A program made the position numbers and the translations under genes. Under the pieces are notes generated by a model, which made no database searches, was not told where the DNA came from, and saw nothing but the letters and a program-made list of their open reading frames with translations. Below are positions 8,786 through 19,793 of a stretch of DNA of 64,000 nucleotides, one piece after another. Source of the stretch: Pseudopedobacter saltans DSM 12145. Lineage in GTDB: Bacteria > Bacteroidota > Bacteroidia > Sphingobacteriales > Sphingobacteriaceae. Position 1 is the first letter of the stretch. Each line of letters opens with the position of its first letter. Where the stretch lies: the NCBI RefSeq assembly GCF_000190735.1, contig NC_015177.1:3038001-3102000 (forward strand). The letters run 5' to 3'.

Positions 8786-10756
8786 TTACTCGCTCGCTAC
8801 TATCACAAATCCTCCATTAGCTTGTATTTCTATATCAGTAACACCATTCTTTTTAACTATTAACTCTTTCGTATAAGGCTGCTTAAGTTTATCGTCATTA
8901 TATAATTGAGACTTTTTACCTTTTAGCATAGGAAGGTCCAGTTTCAGTTTCAATGCATCTCGTTGTGCATTAACGCCAGCTATATACCATTTAGACCCAT
9001 TCCGGCGAGCAACCACACTGTATTTTCCCGGAAAACCGTCTATATAAACGGTTTCATCCCAGGTGGTAGGCAGGTTGCGCATAAAATCTATTTCGAATTG
9101 CGGAACGTCATGCAAATTATTCGGTGTCAGGGCAAACATCTGTACCGGATTCTGAAAAAGAACTCCCGTAGCCAGTTGAAAGATATCTGTTGTTAATCTT
9201 TGCTGTCCCTGCTTATTGCCTTTATTAAGGAATTTATTCAACATCACACCCCCATATTCCATGGAGGCCACTGTATTTCTTATAAACGGATACAAAGTGG
9301 CATAAAACGCTTCATTATCGCGGGCATGTTGAGAGAAAATTTGCATTTCTGAAGCCAATACAGCTTCGCTGCCAACAAAATTCGGATACATGCGCTCCCA
9401 ACCTCTTGGAAGTGTTGCGCCATGAAAAATAATCATCAAACCATAGTCATTGGCATCCGATAAAATATCTTCATACAAACGCATGGTTTCTTGTTTGTCA
9501 CCTCCAAAAAAATCTACTTTTAATCCTTTAACGCCCGCTTTTTTCAACCACTTCATTTCCTGTTTTCTGGCTATAGCGGTGTTCATTTTATTCAATGGGG
9601 TTTGGAACGCATCATTAGCCGATCCGTTTGAATTGTACCACAGAAACACATCTACTCCCTTAGAGTTGGCGTATCGGATAAGCTCCTCCATTTTTGAGTA
9701 ACCTATTCTGGTATCCCACCAGGCATCTATAAGTATATATTCGAAACCAAGCGCTGCGGCCAGATCAATATATTTCACCTGATCTTGATAATTCATACTT
9801 TCATCCTGCCATATAATCCAGCTCCAGGTACCTTTTCCATACTTATACTTTTGCGTTGCTTCATATAAAGGTTCAACCACATCAAAAGCTATAGTAGTTT
9901 CTACTATTGGCTTAAGATTATCGCCTACAGTTATTGTTCGCCATGGCGTTTTCCCCGGCAACCCTATTTGTGCACCAGTGCTGCCAAAGCCGTTATTTTG
10001 CTTAATATTTGGGTATTCAACAGTATAAACACCATTCTTCCATGAACTTAAATGAGAAGCGCAATAGATACTACTAACTCCTGTCTCGGAAAGCAGAACC
10101 CATCCATTATCTCCTATTTTAAATAATCCCGGAAAAACATAACCTTCCCTTGACGTAGATTTTTCTAATGGTGCATCTGCTTCGTATCCACTTTCATAAC
10201 TCGGTGCTGTACGAGCAAAAGCTACCATTGGTGTCATCATAGGCGACAGAAAAGTTGTGGTATGTGAAGGAAAACGAAAACCGGTAGTCTCTTTTTCTAC
10301 TACACAAACTATTCGTTCGCCCCAGGCTGGCAGTTCATATCTGAATGCGATATCGTTATTACTTATCTGAAAAAGTACCGAAATCTGTTTTTTATCTGCG
10401 TTTTCGAAAGTACACTTAATTGTATTGGCCTGATAAGTTATTTCACTTCGCTTAATTTTATCTTGTGTATACTCATGACTTACGTGTCCCGCATCTGATT
10501 TAAGCAATTTCATGCCTTTACTAAAATCTCCCTCGTTGGTTATAATCCCAAGGGGCGATTTTTCCAGCATGGTTTTATTTTTAAAAAATACAGAAAAATT
10601 TGGCAGGCCATCTTCTGTATTGATTTTAACCGTTAACTGTTTATCAGGACTAGTAGCGACTATTTCTTCCGCATGGGATAGAAATCCAGAAACCACTAAA
10701 AAACAAAAAAATAAAATAGTCTTGAAAGTATAAGTATATCGAAGTTTAATCATCAT
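8786..10756 (-). CDS. GH97 glycosidase, retaining alpha-galactosidase type
   Basis: Full-length GH97 protein with a signal peptide ending near FLSHA, an N-terminal sandwich (SPDKQLTVKI) and a catalytic barrel from about 300 (KGTWSWIIWQDES). Asp415 in GLKVDFFGGD and Glu470 in EAVLASE coincide, as I recall, with the nucleophile and acid/base of the retaining alpha-galactosidase BtGH97b; the inverting SusB branch lacks an Asp at the first site. This favours alpha-galactosidase or beta-L-arabinopyranosidase over alpha-glucosidase, by inference. It is followed after 4 bp by GH95 and preceded by the acetylesterase gene. Confidence 0.87.
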   Translation of the reverse strand: MMIKLRYTYTFKTILFFCFLVVSGFLSHAEEIVATSPDKQLTVKINTEDGLPNFSVFFKNKTMLEKSPLGIITNEGDFSKGMKLLKSDAGHVSHEYTQDKIKRSEITYQANTIKCTFENADKKQISVLFQISNNDIAFRYELPAWGERIVCVVEKETTGFRFPSHTTTFLSPMMTPMVAFARTAPSYESGYEADAPLEKSTSREGYVFPGLFKIGDNGWVLLSETGVSSIYCASHLSSWKNGVYTVEYPNIKQNNGFGSTGAQIGLPGKTPWRTITVGDNLKPIVETTIAFDVVEPLYEATQKYKYGKGTWSWIIWQDESMNYQDQVKYIDLAAALGFEYILIDAWWDTRIGYSKMEELIRYANSKGVDVFLWYNSNGSANDAFQTPLNKMNTAIARKQEMKWLKKAGVKGLKVDFFGGDKQETMRLYEDILSDANDYGLMIIFHGATLPRGWERMYPNFVGSEAVLASEMQIFSQHARDNEAFYATLYPFIRNTVASMEYGGVMLNKFLNKGNKQGQQRLTTDIFQLATGVLFQNPVQMFALTPNNLHDVPQFEIDFMRNLPTTWDETVYIDGFPGKYSVVARRNGSKWYIAGVNAQRDALKLKLDLPMLKGKKSQLYNDDKLKQPYTKELIVKKNGVTDIEIQANGGFVIVASE

Positions 10757-10789
10757 ATCTTGCTTATAAGGTTTATTAATCTTATAACT

Positions 10790-11629
10790 TTAATTAGTCA
10801 ATAAAGTAAGCATCTTACTTGCGTAACGGTTCCCCAATTCTTTGTAACCCACCGCTGTAAAATGTAAACGGTCTGCACCTGCCTCACACCCTTTTGACGA
10901 TATCACATGGGCATTGGGTATAAATCCGGGTAGCTGTCCGATAATTTCATTCATACCTGCACATACACCGTTTTGTTCTGCATGAACTACCTCTCCGGCT
11001 AATAAAGGCACTTTTGAAGGATTCAGATTTAAGTCCTGAATTAAATCCCCATAAACATCTTTAACTTTTTGTGGCCAAGAAGTATCTCCGGTATTAGATT
11101 CGCCCTGGTGTAAGAGTATTCCTTTAATAACTCCGGATTGTTGCGCAATTTTTGCCATCTCAATCAGTCTTTGATACGGATTATTGCTATAGGCTTTTAA
11201 TGCACTTACCATCCAATCTGGCGCTGTGTTTATATAAGATTCACTATATTTTTTATGAAACAACTCAATTTTGCAACCACCTACTGCCACATTTACAATT
11301 CCTATAGTTACACTATCAGGCAAACTGTTCGCCATGGCTCTCCCAAAATAATCTGCCGGGCCAAGACCGGTATTACATCTTACCAGAGGAGCTATAGCGT
11401 CGTACCAATTACCTTGTTCTCTTTTAAGATCTTCGCAGGAAACCGCTTGAAGTAGTTTGACACGTTTATTAACAGGCAAATTGGTATCGGTTTCTACCCT
11501 TGCATGTCCCTCCATATTAGATTGTCCAAAACAAAGGTATATGTGAAAGTTTTTGTTTACTTGCTGCGAAAAGCTATTTAAGGTAGCTCCAGCTATTATA
11601 ATCAACGTAATAAGATATTTATTTTTCAT
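10790..11629 (-). CDS. CE6-type acetylxylan esterase / SASA-domain acetylesterase
   Basis: Predicted secreted SGNH-fold esterase that removes acetyl groups from xylan. The nucleophile Ser lies in CFGQSNMEGHA, a second block is LLHQGESNT, and the Asp/His pair lies in DRLHFTAVGYKELG. The open frame extends upstream to 11689. However, the ATG at 11629 begins a proper signal peptide (MKNKYLITLIIIAG, ending at SFSQ) and leaves an 11-bp gap after the CE1 gene, whereas the longer form would overlap it by 49 bp. Sialate O-acetylesterase is the alternative annotation for the domain, but the xylanolytic context favours acetylxylan. Confidence 0.85.
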   Translation of the reverse strand: MKNKYLITLIIIAGATLNSFSQQVNKNFHIYLCFGQSNMEGHARVETDTNLPVNKRVKLLQAVSCEDLKREQGNWYDAIAPLVRCNTGLGPADYFGRAMANSLPDSVTIGIVNVAVGGCKIELFHKKYSESYINTAPDWMVSALKAYSNNPYQRLIEMAKIAQQSGVIKGILLHQGESNTGDTSWPQKVKDVYGDLIQDLNLNPSKVPLLAGEVVHAEQNGVCAGMNEIIGQLPGFIPNAHVISSKGCEAGADRLHFTAVGYKELGNRYASKMLTLLTN

Positions 11630-11640
11630 CTGTATGGCAT

Positions 11641-13719
<2,079 letters not shown>

Positions 13720-15480
13720 TTATTTTATGACTGATAGATCCATATTGTTATTTAAGGTTGCATACAAGCCTATTAAATTTCCTGTAAAACCTTGCGCAAC
13801 GTTAGTGGACAAAATATCTCCTGACACTATTCCGCCAAGCATTTTGTAACCAGCGTTACCGCTTTTAAAAGCGAATTCATAGTTATCTCCATTCGCTTTA
13901 ACCTGTAAGCGAAGTGGCTTATTAATATCCACTTTCTCACTGGCTACTATAGTTTTTATACCATTTTGCGTACGCTGTAATACTATATAATTTGTCTTTC
14001 CTTTTTTGGTGACACCAAACACATAATTAAATTTCTCATTCTGCATACAAACTAATCCTGCTAAGTCCTTTTCTGAATTTGGCTGATAGTTTATAGCAAC
14101 CTCGGCAGAAAAATTATTATGCTGTTGTCTGTAGAATAAGGTCGATGTAGGTTTAACTTCGCTTATATTGACTGTAAATGGTTTAATACGGAGTCCGCCT
14201 TTTTTATCAGAATGTACAAAATGCTCTCTGGGGCCTCTTACTCCAATCCACCTGTAGTCTAGTTTTTCATTATCAAAGTTATCTTTAAACTCGAAGTTAC
14301 CGGATGGAAAAAAGCCCTCATCGCCTTTTTTATTTACAACACCTGCTGGTGTTTTAATTGTGGCCGGCATAGGTTCTAAACCATTTTCAAAAACAGGAAA
14401 CTCTCCGGTCCAGTCTACCGGTAATATAAAAGTTTCTCTCCCTGTATTTACCCGGTCTTTTTCATTTGGCCTGATTCCCAGAAAAACGCCATAATATTTT
14501 CCGTCTGGCCCTTCAACTAAATCTGCATGTCCGGCCCAGTCTACCTTATCAGGTCTATTTGCCGGCAAATGTCTTTGCGTTAGAATAGGATTTTTTGGAG
14601 CCGGTGTATATGGCCCTCTCGGATTATCTGAACTAAAAATCACCTCGCTGTGCGCTCCTCCTGTACCTCCTTCTGCACACATCAGGTAATAACGCCCGTT
14701 CTTTTTGTAGATGTGTGGCGCTTCAATCCAGATTGGCTTTTTCGAAATATCAACGCCTCCATTTACTATAATCTTGTCTGTTCCGGGAACAACTCTATCG
14801 TTCTCTAAATCATAGTCCCAGATTTTAATTACACGATGACCATTATACAATTCGGCCCCTTTTGCTGGCGCGTCATTATGAACCACATAAGCCTTACCAT
14901 TATCATCGAAAAACATAGAAGGGTCTATACCATCAAATTGAAGTTTTATGGGATCGCTCCATCCTTTAAACGGATCTTTTGTCTTCACAACGATGTTACC
15001 AAATCCTCCTGAGAACTGAGTGGTTATCATGTAAAATGTATCATTATACTGGTTGTATTTAATAGCAGGAGCATAAACTCCAAAATTCATCAAGGTGTTT
15101 TCTACTTTTAACTGTGAAGGCCTATCCAATACATGGCCTATCTGCCTCCAGTTAACCAAATCCTTAGAGTGGAAAATAGGTACTCCAGGAAAAAAAGTAA
15201 AAGAAGAGTTTACCAAAAAATAGTCATCGCCTTTTCTGGTGATTGCAGGATCCGGATAACAACCCTGTAAGATACTTGTATAAAATTTATTGGAGCTAAC
15301 GGGATTTTCTCTGTAAACTTTATCATCTCCTTTATAGGCAAAATTGCTAAATATGGGTTCATTGGTACGCTCTTTAGTGTCTTGCGGTTCAACAGATTTA
15401 CAACTTTGTGTGAAACAAGATAAAACGAGCAAACAACTGGAATAAAATTTTAAAGGATGAAATACACTCTTTCTTCTCAT
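13720..15480 (-). CDS. GH43 beta-xylosidase / arabinofuranosidase lipoprotein with C-terminal sandwich
   Basis: Predicted surface or periplasmic lipoprotein; the N-terminus has a lipobox ending LSCFTQSC. The propeller (about 60-370) contains the GH43 triad: Asp in QGCYPDPAI, Asp in FDGIDPSMFF and Glu in IWIEAPHIY. Residues about 390-586 form a concanavalin-like C-terminal domain (FEFKDNFDNEKLDYRW), typical of the beta-xylosidase / arabinofuranosidase branch, where it closes the active site. A candidate promoter lies about 92 bp upstream. Its position just upstream of the CE1 gene suits joint release of arabinose/xylose and ester groups from arabinoxylan oligosaccharides. Confidence 0.87.
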   Translation of the reverse strand: MRRKSVFHPLKFYSSCLLVLSCFTQSCKSVEPQDTKERTNEPIFSNFAYKGDDKVYRENPVSSNKFYTSILQGCYPDPAITRKGDDYFLVNSSFTFFPGVPIFHSKDLVNWRQIGHVLDRPSQLKVENTLMNFGVYAPAIKYNQYNDTFYMITTQFSGGFGNIVVKTKDPFKGWSDPIKLQFDGIDPSMFFDDNGKAYVVHNDAPAKGAELYNGHRVIKIWDYDLENDRVVPGTDKIIVNGGVDISKKPIWIEAPHIYKKNGRYYLMCAEGGTGGAHSEVIFSSDNPRGPYTPAPKNPILTQRHLPANRPDKVDWAGHADLVEGPDGKYYGVFLGIRPNEKDRVNTGRETFILPVDWTGEFPVFENGLEPMPATIKTPAGVVNKKGDEGFFPSGNFEFKDNFDNEKLDYRWIGVRGPREHFVHSDKKGGLRIKPFTVNISEVKPTSTLFYRQQHNNFSAEVAINYQPNSEKDLAGLVCMQNEKFNYVFGVTKKGKTNYIVLQRTQNGIKTIVASEKVDINKPLRLQVKANGDNYEFAFKSGNAGYKMLGGIVSGDILSTNVAQGFTGNLIGLYATLNNNMDLSVIK

Positions 15481-15571
15481 ATCTAAATTGAATTAAGCTT
15501 ATAAAGCAATTTTGCAATTGTTATTGGTTAACCTCAAAATGCAAATTGTAATGAATTGCATCATGACCTAA

Positions 15572-15579
15572 CAAAAGTA
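15572..15579 (-). promoter_or_regulatory. Candidate Bacteroidota -7 box upstream of GH43 gene
   Basis: On the minus strand the sequence reads TACTTTTG, a perfect match to the TAnnTTTG -7 consensus. TTCG, one mismatch from the -33 TTTG, lies about 18 bp upstream. This would give a leader of about 85 nt before the ATG at 15480 and would make the downstream genes a separate transcription unit from the 702-aa GH43-like gene. Confidence 0.4.
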
Positions 15580-15701
15580 TCTACTGTTTAAAGCCTCGAA
15601 GGGGACATTTCATCATTATAGTTATAAAAATGTTCAAGATTTGGTGTTTTAATAAGGTATTTCAAGGTTTATATACCTGAGCAAATTGTTATAAAAAAAC
15701 A

Positions 15702-15726
15702 AAGGCATTATTTTTAGTAATGCCTT
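15702..15726 (-). terminator. Probable rho-independent terminator downstream of the 702-aa GH43-like gene
   Basis: A 9-bp perfect stem, AAGGCATTA / TAATGCCTT with a 7-nt loop, is followed on the minus strand by TGTTTTTTT. It lies about 156 bp past the stop at 15883. Three further short inverted repeats lie between it and the stop (15745-15759, 15771-15801, 15809-15820). The rest of the 402-bp spacer (15481-15882) holds no gene that I can support. Confidence 0.7.
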
Positions 15727-15744
15727 GTTACCTTATTAATAAAA

Positions 15745-15820
15745 CGAGTTTCAAACTCGCCTTATTCACACTTCGGGATGCGCTACGCTAACATCCCGAA
15801 GAGCAATTGTTCTTGAGAAC
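15745..15820. repeat. Cluster of three inverted repeats
   Basis: Three hairpin-forming sequences stand in series. CGAGTTT/AAACTCG with a 1-nt loop is at 15745-15759. CTTCGGGATG/CATCCCGAAG with an 11-nt loop is at 15771-15801. GTTCT/AGAAC with a 2-nt loop is at 15809-15820. Together with the terminator at 15702 they make four stem-loops in about 120 bp. The middle one resembles extragenic palindromes; copies elsewhere in the genome cannot be checked here. Confidence 0.55.
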
Positions 15821-15882
15821 TAAACCCGTATTCCCTTTCATCATATTTTTTGATACTACTTATTGAATGTTGAATGAAATAT

Positions 15883-17991
15883 TTATTCTGTACTAAACTT
15901 GACATTATAGATTTTCAATACGCCATTATAATCAAACTGAACAGTTGCCGGTTCATTTAATGACTTAGCCTGTATAATAGCTACTTTAACCTCAGGATTA
16001 TTGGAAATTGTTTTAATAACAGGTACTTTCTTTGTACGCACAGGTAATTTGTAAGTTGTCTCATAAATATTATAACCGATAATACCATTCTGATTTGTAG
16101 ATCTTACCGGAGTAACGGGTAAATCAATTGACTTGCCGTTCACCATTATATTAACCTGCGGTACAATTGGACGAACTATTTTATGGTCTTTGGAACTAAA
16201 TCCTAAGCCTATAAAATCGAAAAGCGCATCCTGTCCCTCGCCTTCGGCAACAAGATATACAGCATGTTTTTTGTCCAAATTATCTACAAATTGAGAAACA
16301 TCTATGCTAAATTGGGTGGTTTCTGCTTTAGAATTTGCAGGTACATAGATTTCACCTAGTTTCTTTCCCTGCCATACTTCATTGTCCCAGGGCCCGTTTA
16401 ACCAAACATTTACCTTAAAAGCCTTTACTGTTTTAGGCGTAATAAATAAGTTAAATGCAGTTTGATTACCTGCTTTTGTTCCGTCAAAAGCTTTTAAACC
16501 CAAGGTATCCTTTTTTAATCCACCAAAACCAAAATACTTGAACCCCACAATATGCCCGTTTTTTACATTGGTAATAGGCATGTGGTTGTCCCAAACATCC
16601 CATGAATCCTGCTGTATACCGATATCAGACAAATAACTGGCATATCCCGCAGAATAATACTGATAAGGATCTAAGCCATAAATATGGAAACCTTCTGATG
16701 TAATCTCGGCGCCTTTATATTCCCTTCCCTGACTATCTTTTGCTGTCCATAACTTATTTGGCGAATAAGGGTCATATGCTCTGATAGACAGCGTTCCGCC
16801 TTCTGCTACAGGCTTGTCATCCCACTTTATAGTTACCGGTGCTACCACCGCCTGTCTGGCAAAACCAAATCCTCTGGGTGGCCTATGATAAAACACATAC
16901 CACTGGCCATTAATCAACTCAATACTACCGTGAGTATTATGACCGGCATTAGCCGTAACTATCGCTGTTCCGTCTTTGTTCAGCACCGGACCTCTGGAAT
17001 CTACCAATACGCCTCCGCTTTTCCACGGGCCTAAGGGAGAATCTCCCACTGCATAACGCAGGGTAGAATTTGAACTTGGCACTCCATATTCCGGACCGGA
17101 ATAACCACTATAAACGGTTACATACTTATTGCCAACTTTGCGTATAGATGATGCCTCGAAAAAGTTAAATGACCCTAAATCTTCTTTTTCATAAATATTT
17201 GGATAGGTAGTACCTTTTGGATCGCGAATTACGCCATATTTGCTGCTTGCCGGAATAAAGTAGTTGATAATTTTAGTTCCGGGCCTTAGCGAATACATGG
17301 TTTTTTGATCTAATTCTGCTGCTAATGATCTTTGAAAGCCCCAAAATCCATAAGCTCTGAAACCTATCTCGTAATCCGGATCCTTCGGATCATCAATATA
17401 TTCTATATAAACTGCAGGGTCAAAACCTAGGATACTGCCCGGTACAGTACGTTTCCCGTCTTCTGTAAGGTTAATAGGTGTAAAAGGCCCATCCGGACGA
17501 CTTCCTTTAGCTACCATTGCCTCCCGATTTGGTCCACGGCTATGCGGATAGAGATAGTATTCTTTGGTTCCGTCTTTTCTTTTTACCTCCACTAAATCTG
17601 GCGCATACATCACATCCCACTGTCCCTCAATTTCATAAGTAAAAATTGCTCCTTCATCTCTCCAACTCGATAAATCTTCTATAGGAGCAGACCACATTCT
17701 AATATCCGGACCACAATAGCTCGTATATCTTAAGTCGTGAGAACCGATGATATAAGCTCTGTATTTTCCCGGACTATCCGGATCTTCGAAAACACGTGGT
17801 TCCCCATCGGGTAAGTGTTCCCACAAAGGCAAGTATGGATTACCGACTGCTTTGTGAATAAATTTCTGCTGTGTTCCAGTACTTTTTTGCAGGATATCTT
17901 GTCCTTTAATATTTCCTGCAAACAGCAATGCCGACACAATAAACATACAGCTTAACGCTAGCTTATTAAATATTAGATTCGCTCTTTTCAT
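15883..17991 (-). CDS. GH43-like secreted glycosidase with long C-terminal region
   Basis: Secreted protein (signal peptide 1-30, ending NIKGQ) of 702 residues. The first about 420 residues are GH43-like: Asp in GEPRVFEDPDSPG, Asp in LGFDPAVYIEY and Glu in FFEASSIRKVGNKY sit in the expected order, and WYVFYHRPPRGFG lies in a late blade. The C-terminal about 270 residues contain CBM6-like and beta-sandwich stretches (HIVGFKYFGFGG, VKAFKVNVWLNGPW) and a final Ig-like tail. I cannot assign a subfamily or substrate. Its own terminator follows, and the IS3 element lies upstream, so it may now be a monocistronic unit. Confidence 0.72.
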   Translation of the reverse strand: MKRANLIFNKLALSCMFIVSALLFAGNIKGQDILQKSTGTQQKFIHKAVGNPYLPLWEHLPDGEPRVFEDPDSPGKYRAYIIGSHDLRYTSYCGPDIRMWSAPIEDLSSWRDEGAIFTYEIEGQWDVMYAPDLVEVKRKDGTKEYYLYPHSRGPNREAMVAKGSRPDGPFTPINLTEDGKRTVPGSILGFDPAVYIEYIDDPKDPDYEIGFRAYGFWGFQRSLAAELDQKTMYSLRPGTKIINYFIPASSKYGVIRDPKGTTYPNIYEKEDLGSFNFFEASSIRKVGNKYVTVYSGYSGPEYGVPSSNSTLRYAVGDSPLGPWKSGGVLVDSRGPVLNKDGTAIVTANAGHNTHGSIELINGQWYVFYHRPPRGFGFARQAVVAPVTIKWDDKPVAEGGTLSIRAYDPYSPNKLWTAKDSQGREYKGAEITSEGFHIYGLDPYQYYSAGYASYLSDIGIQQDSWDVWDNHMPITNVKNGHIVGFKYFGFGGLKKDTLGLKAFDGTKAGNQTAFNLFITPKTVKAFKVNVWLNGPWDNEVWQGKKLGEIYVPANSKAETTQFSIDVSQFVDNLDKKHAVYLVAEGEGQDALFDFIGLGFSSKDHKIVRPIVPQVNIMVNGKSIDLPVTPVRSTNQNGIIGYNIYETTYKLPVRTKKVPVIKTISNNPEVKVAIIQAKSLNEPATVQFDYNGVLKIYNVKFSTE

Positions 17992-18467
17992 GAATAAATC
18001 AATGTTTTAGATTATTTTAAAAGTGGTTATTTCGTTCTTCTGTCAGAATACGCCGAATTGCCGTATAACTGCTTGTACAACAAGCAAAAACACACTTGTT
18101 GTACAGTTGCAAGTGTAGAAGTATTAGATTTAGTTAAACGGCATAAATTGTCAAAAAAATGGAATTTTTGTTTGAGCCTCTAATTTTCAAACGCTCCCAT
18201 CTGTTAAAAAAACCACTGACAGACAATTATTTACAATTAAAACATTAAAAACAGAATAGAGCTATATTCTCTCGTAGAAGCACCTCGATAAGCAAATAAG
18301 CATTTAAACCACTCTTTGTTGAAACTCCAATTTTCTACCGAAAGGCCCTGTAAAACTTGAAAGTCCAATTTACAGGTGTTCAGGACATATACTTTTTGTC
18401 ATTATTTTTACGTATATTAGAAAGTAGAATTATGTTTAATACCCTGTCTTAAACGCCTTTTAAAATT
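17992..18467. other. Non-coding spacer upstream of the GH43-like gene
   Basis: No credible gene is present in these 476 bp. The main feature is an 11-bp perfect inverted repeat at 18074-18105. No clear TAnnTTTG box was found on the minus strand, so the promoter of the GH43-like gene is unresolved. Confidence 0.6.
18074..18105. promoter_or_regulatory. 11-bp perfect inverted repeat upstream of the GH43-like gene
   Basis: TGTACAACAAG (18074-18084) and its exact complement CTTGTTGTACA (18095-18105) are separated by 10 bp and end about 83 bp before the ATG at 17991. The centre-to-centre distance of 21 bp is two helical turns, which suits a dimeric operator. A transcript hairpin is the alternative. 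No regulator is encoded nearby. Confidence 0.45.
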
Positions 18468-18523
18468 TGTCCGTTCCTAAATCCACTTTACAATTTTGGA
18501 CAAAATCCTAACTTTAAAGAACA

Positions 18524-18880
18524 ATGGAAAAACCAAGAAAAGGAAAGGGCAAAGGTCGTACTCCTTTATTCGAAGACAGTTTTAAAATTGCAGTTGCCCG
18601 AGAATATATTTTGGGTGACTATAGCGCCAGTCAGGTTGGCAAGAAATACAATTTAAATTCAGGCAATGTATTTTACTTTGTAAAGTGGTACAATAAGCAT
18701 CATCCTGACCCAGCCCCAGAGACAAGTTCTCCTGCGGAATTAACGCCCTCAAACACCGCTAAGCTTGAAGAGGAATTAGCGTTGGCAAAACTTAAGATCA
18801 CCGCATTAGAAATGCTCATTCGTAATGCCGAACGGGAAATGGGGGTAGATATTGTAAAAAAGCCTGGTACCAAACAGTAG
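18524..18880 (+). CDS. IS3-family transposase OrfA
   Basis: This 118-aa protein has an N-terminal helix-turn-helix (FKIAVAREYILGDYSASQVG, about 20-55) and a C-terminal leucine-zipper-like helix (LEEELALAKLKITALEML). This is the usual IS3 OrfA layout for terminal-repeat recognition. Near its end the heptamer A AAA AAG (18856-18862) is in the frame needed for programmed -1 frameshifting. Slippage there would enter the frame that runs into orfB without a stop, giving an OrfAB fusion. Confidence 0.88.
   Translation: MEKPRKGKGKGRTPLFEDSFKIAVAREYILGDYSASQVGKKYNLNSGNVFYFVKWYNKHHPDPAPETSSPAELTPSNTAKLEEELALAKLKITALEMLIRNAEREMGVDIVKKPGTKQ
18856..18862 (+). promoter_or_regulatory. Canonical A6G -1 frameshift site, orfA to orfB
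   Basis: The zero-frame codons are GTA AAA AAG (18854-18862), giving the slippery heptamer A_AAA_AAG used by many IS3 elements. After a -1 shift, translation continues GCC TGG TAC CAA and reads through into orfB, whose frame is -1 relative to orfA. Confidence 0.65.
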
Positions 18881-18885
18881 GACAA

Positions 18886-19736
18886 ATGAAAGAAATATAT
18901 CATGAAATTTCCCTAACAACAATTTGTGCTTTGTTTGGTAAAAGTCGTCAAGGTTGGTATCAGCTAGCTGAAAATAAGGGACAGAAACAACTACAAAGAA
19001 CTTTAGTGATAGAACAGGTTCGACAAATAAAAAGTGAATTGCCCCACATCGGCGGCCTTAAGATGCACTCCATGCTGCAAAAATTCCTATCTGCTCATCA
19101 GATTTCGATGGGAAGAGATGCTTTTTTCTGCTTATTAAAGGAAAATAATTTGCTGGTTAAGCCCCGGAGATTATATGCCAGAACGACCAATTCCTTTCAT
19201 CATTTTAAGAAATGGCCGGATCTGGTGCAAAGACGTAAAGCTATAATGGCAGAAGAAATATGGGTGAGCGATATTACCTATTTAAAAACAAAAAAGGTTT
19301 TATCTATCTTAGTTTGATTACAGATGCTTATTCAAGAAAAATTGTAGGTTATAACTTAAGTCGAAACTTAAAAGCAGAAGGATGCATAAAAGCATTTCAG
19401 ATGGCGTTAAAATCAAGATTATACCCCAAAAGACCTCTTATTCATCACTCTGACAGGGGAATTCAATACTGCTGTGACGATTATGTCCAATTATTGATCA
19501 GCCAAAATGTACAAATTAGCATGACGCAAAATGGAAGCCCTTATGATAATGCTATCGCAGAGCGGGTGAATGGTATTTTAAAACAAGAATTTAATCTATA
19601 CCAATCTTTTGACTCATACCAAAAAGCTAAAGATGCAGTAGAAAACGCAATTATCAGTTATAACCAGATCGGACCCCACTTCTCTTGCCAGCTTCAAATA
19701 CCACAAGCAAAACATGCATCAAGTAATGCAAGGTAA
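18886..19736 (+). pseudogene. IS3-family transposase OrfB, interrupted by a -1 frameshift
   Basis: OrfB is split into an N-terminal part (18886-19317) and a C-terminal part (open from 19260, ending 19736). The first DDE Asp (WVSDITYL) is in the first part. The second Asp (HHSDRGIQYCC) and the Glu (NAIAERVNGILKQEF) are in the second. Joining the frames at 19290-19296 gives TYLKTKKGFIYLSLITDAYS, a normal IS3 integrase core. The joint is A AAA AAG, so the break is either a lost A in a homopolymer (decay or sequencing error) or a second programmed -1 site. Without frameshifting the transposase is dead. Confidence 0.82.
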
Positions 19737-19793
19737 AGTGAAATCAGGAAAATAAAATTTAGTGTAAAGTAATATCGGGAAAATAATATAAAT
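19733..19793 (+). repeat. Two direct repeats at the IS right end
   Basis: Two imperfect copies of about 29 bp, both beginning GTAAAGT and containing GGGAAAATAA or AGGAAAATAA, occur at 19733-19761 and 19764-19793, just after the orfB stop and before the right terminal repeat. They may be subterminal transposase-binding sites. Confidence 0.5.

Noticed and set aside
18484-18502. Left terminal repeat read as an operator for the IS transposase
   Set aside because: The same sequence is present inverted at the right end, so it is better explained as part of the IS terminal repeat.
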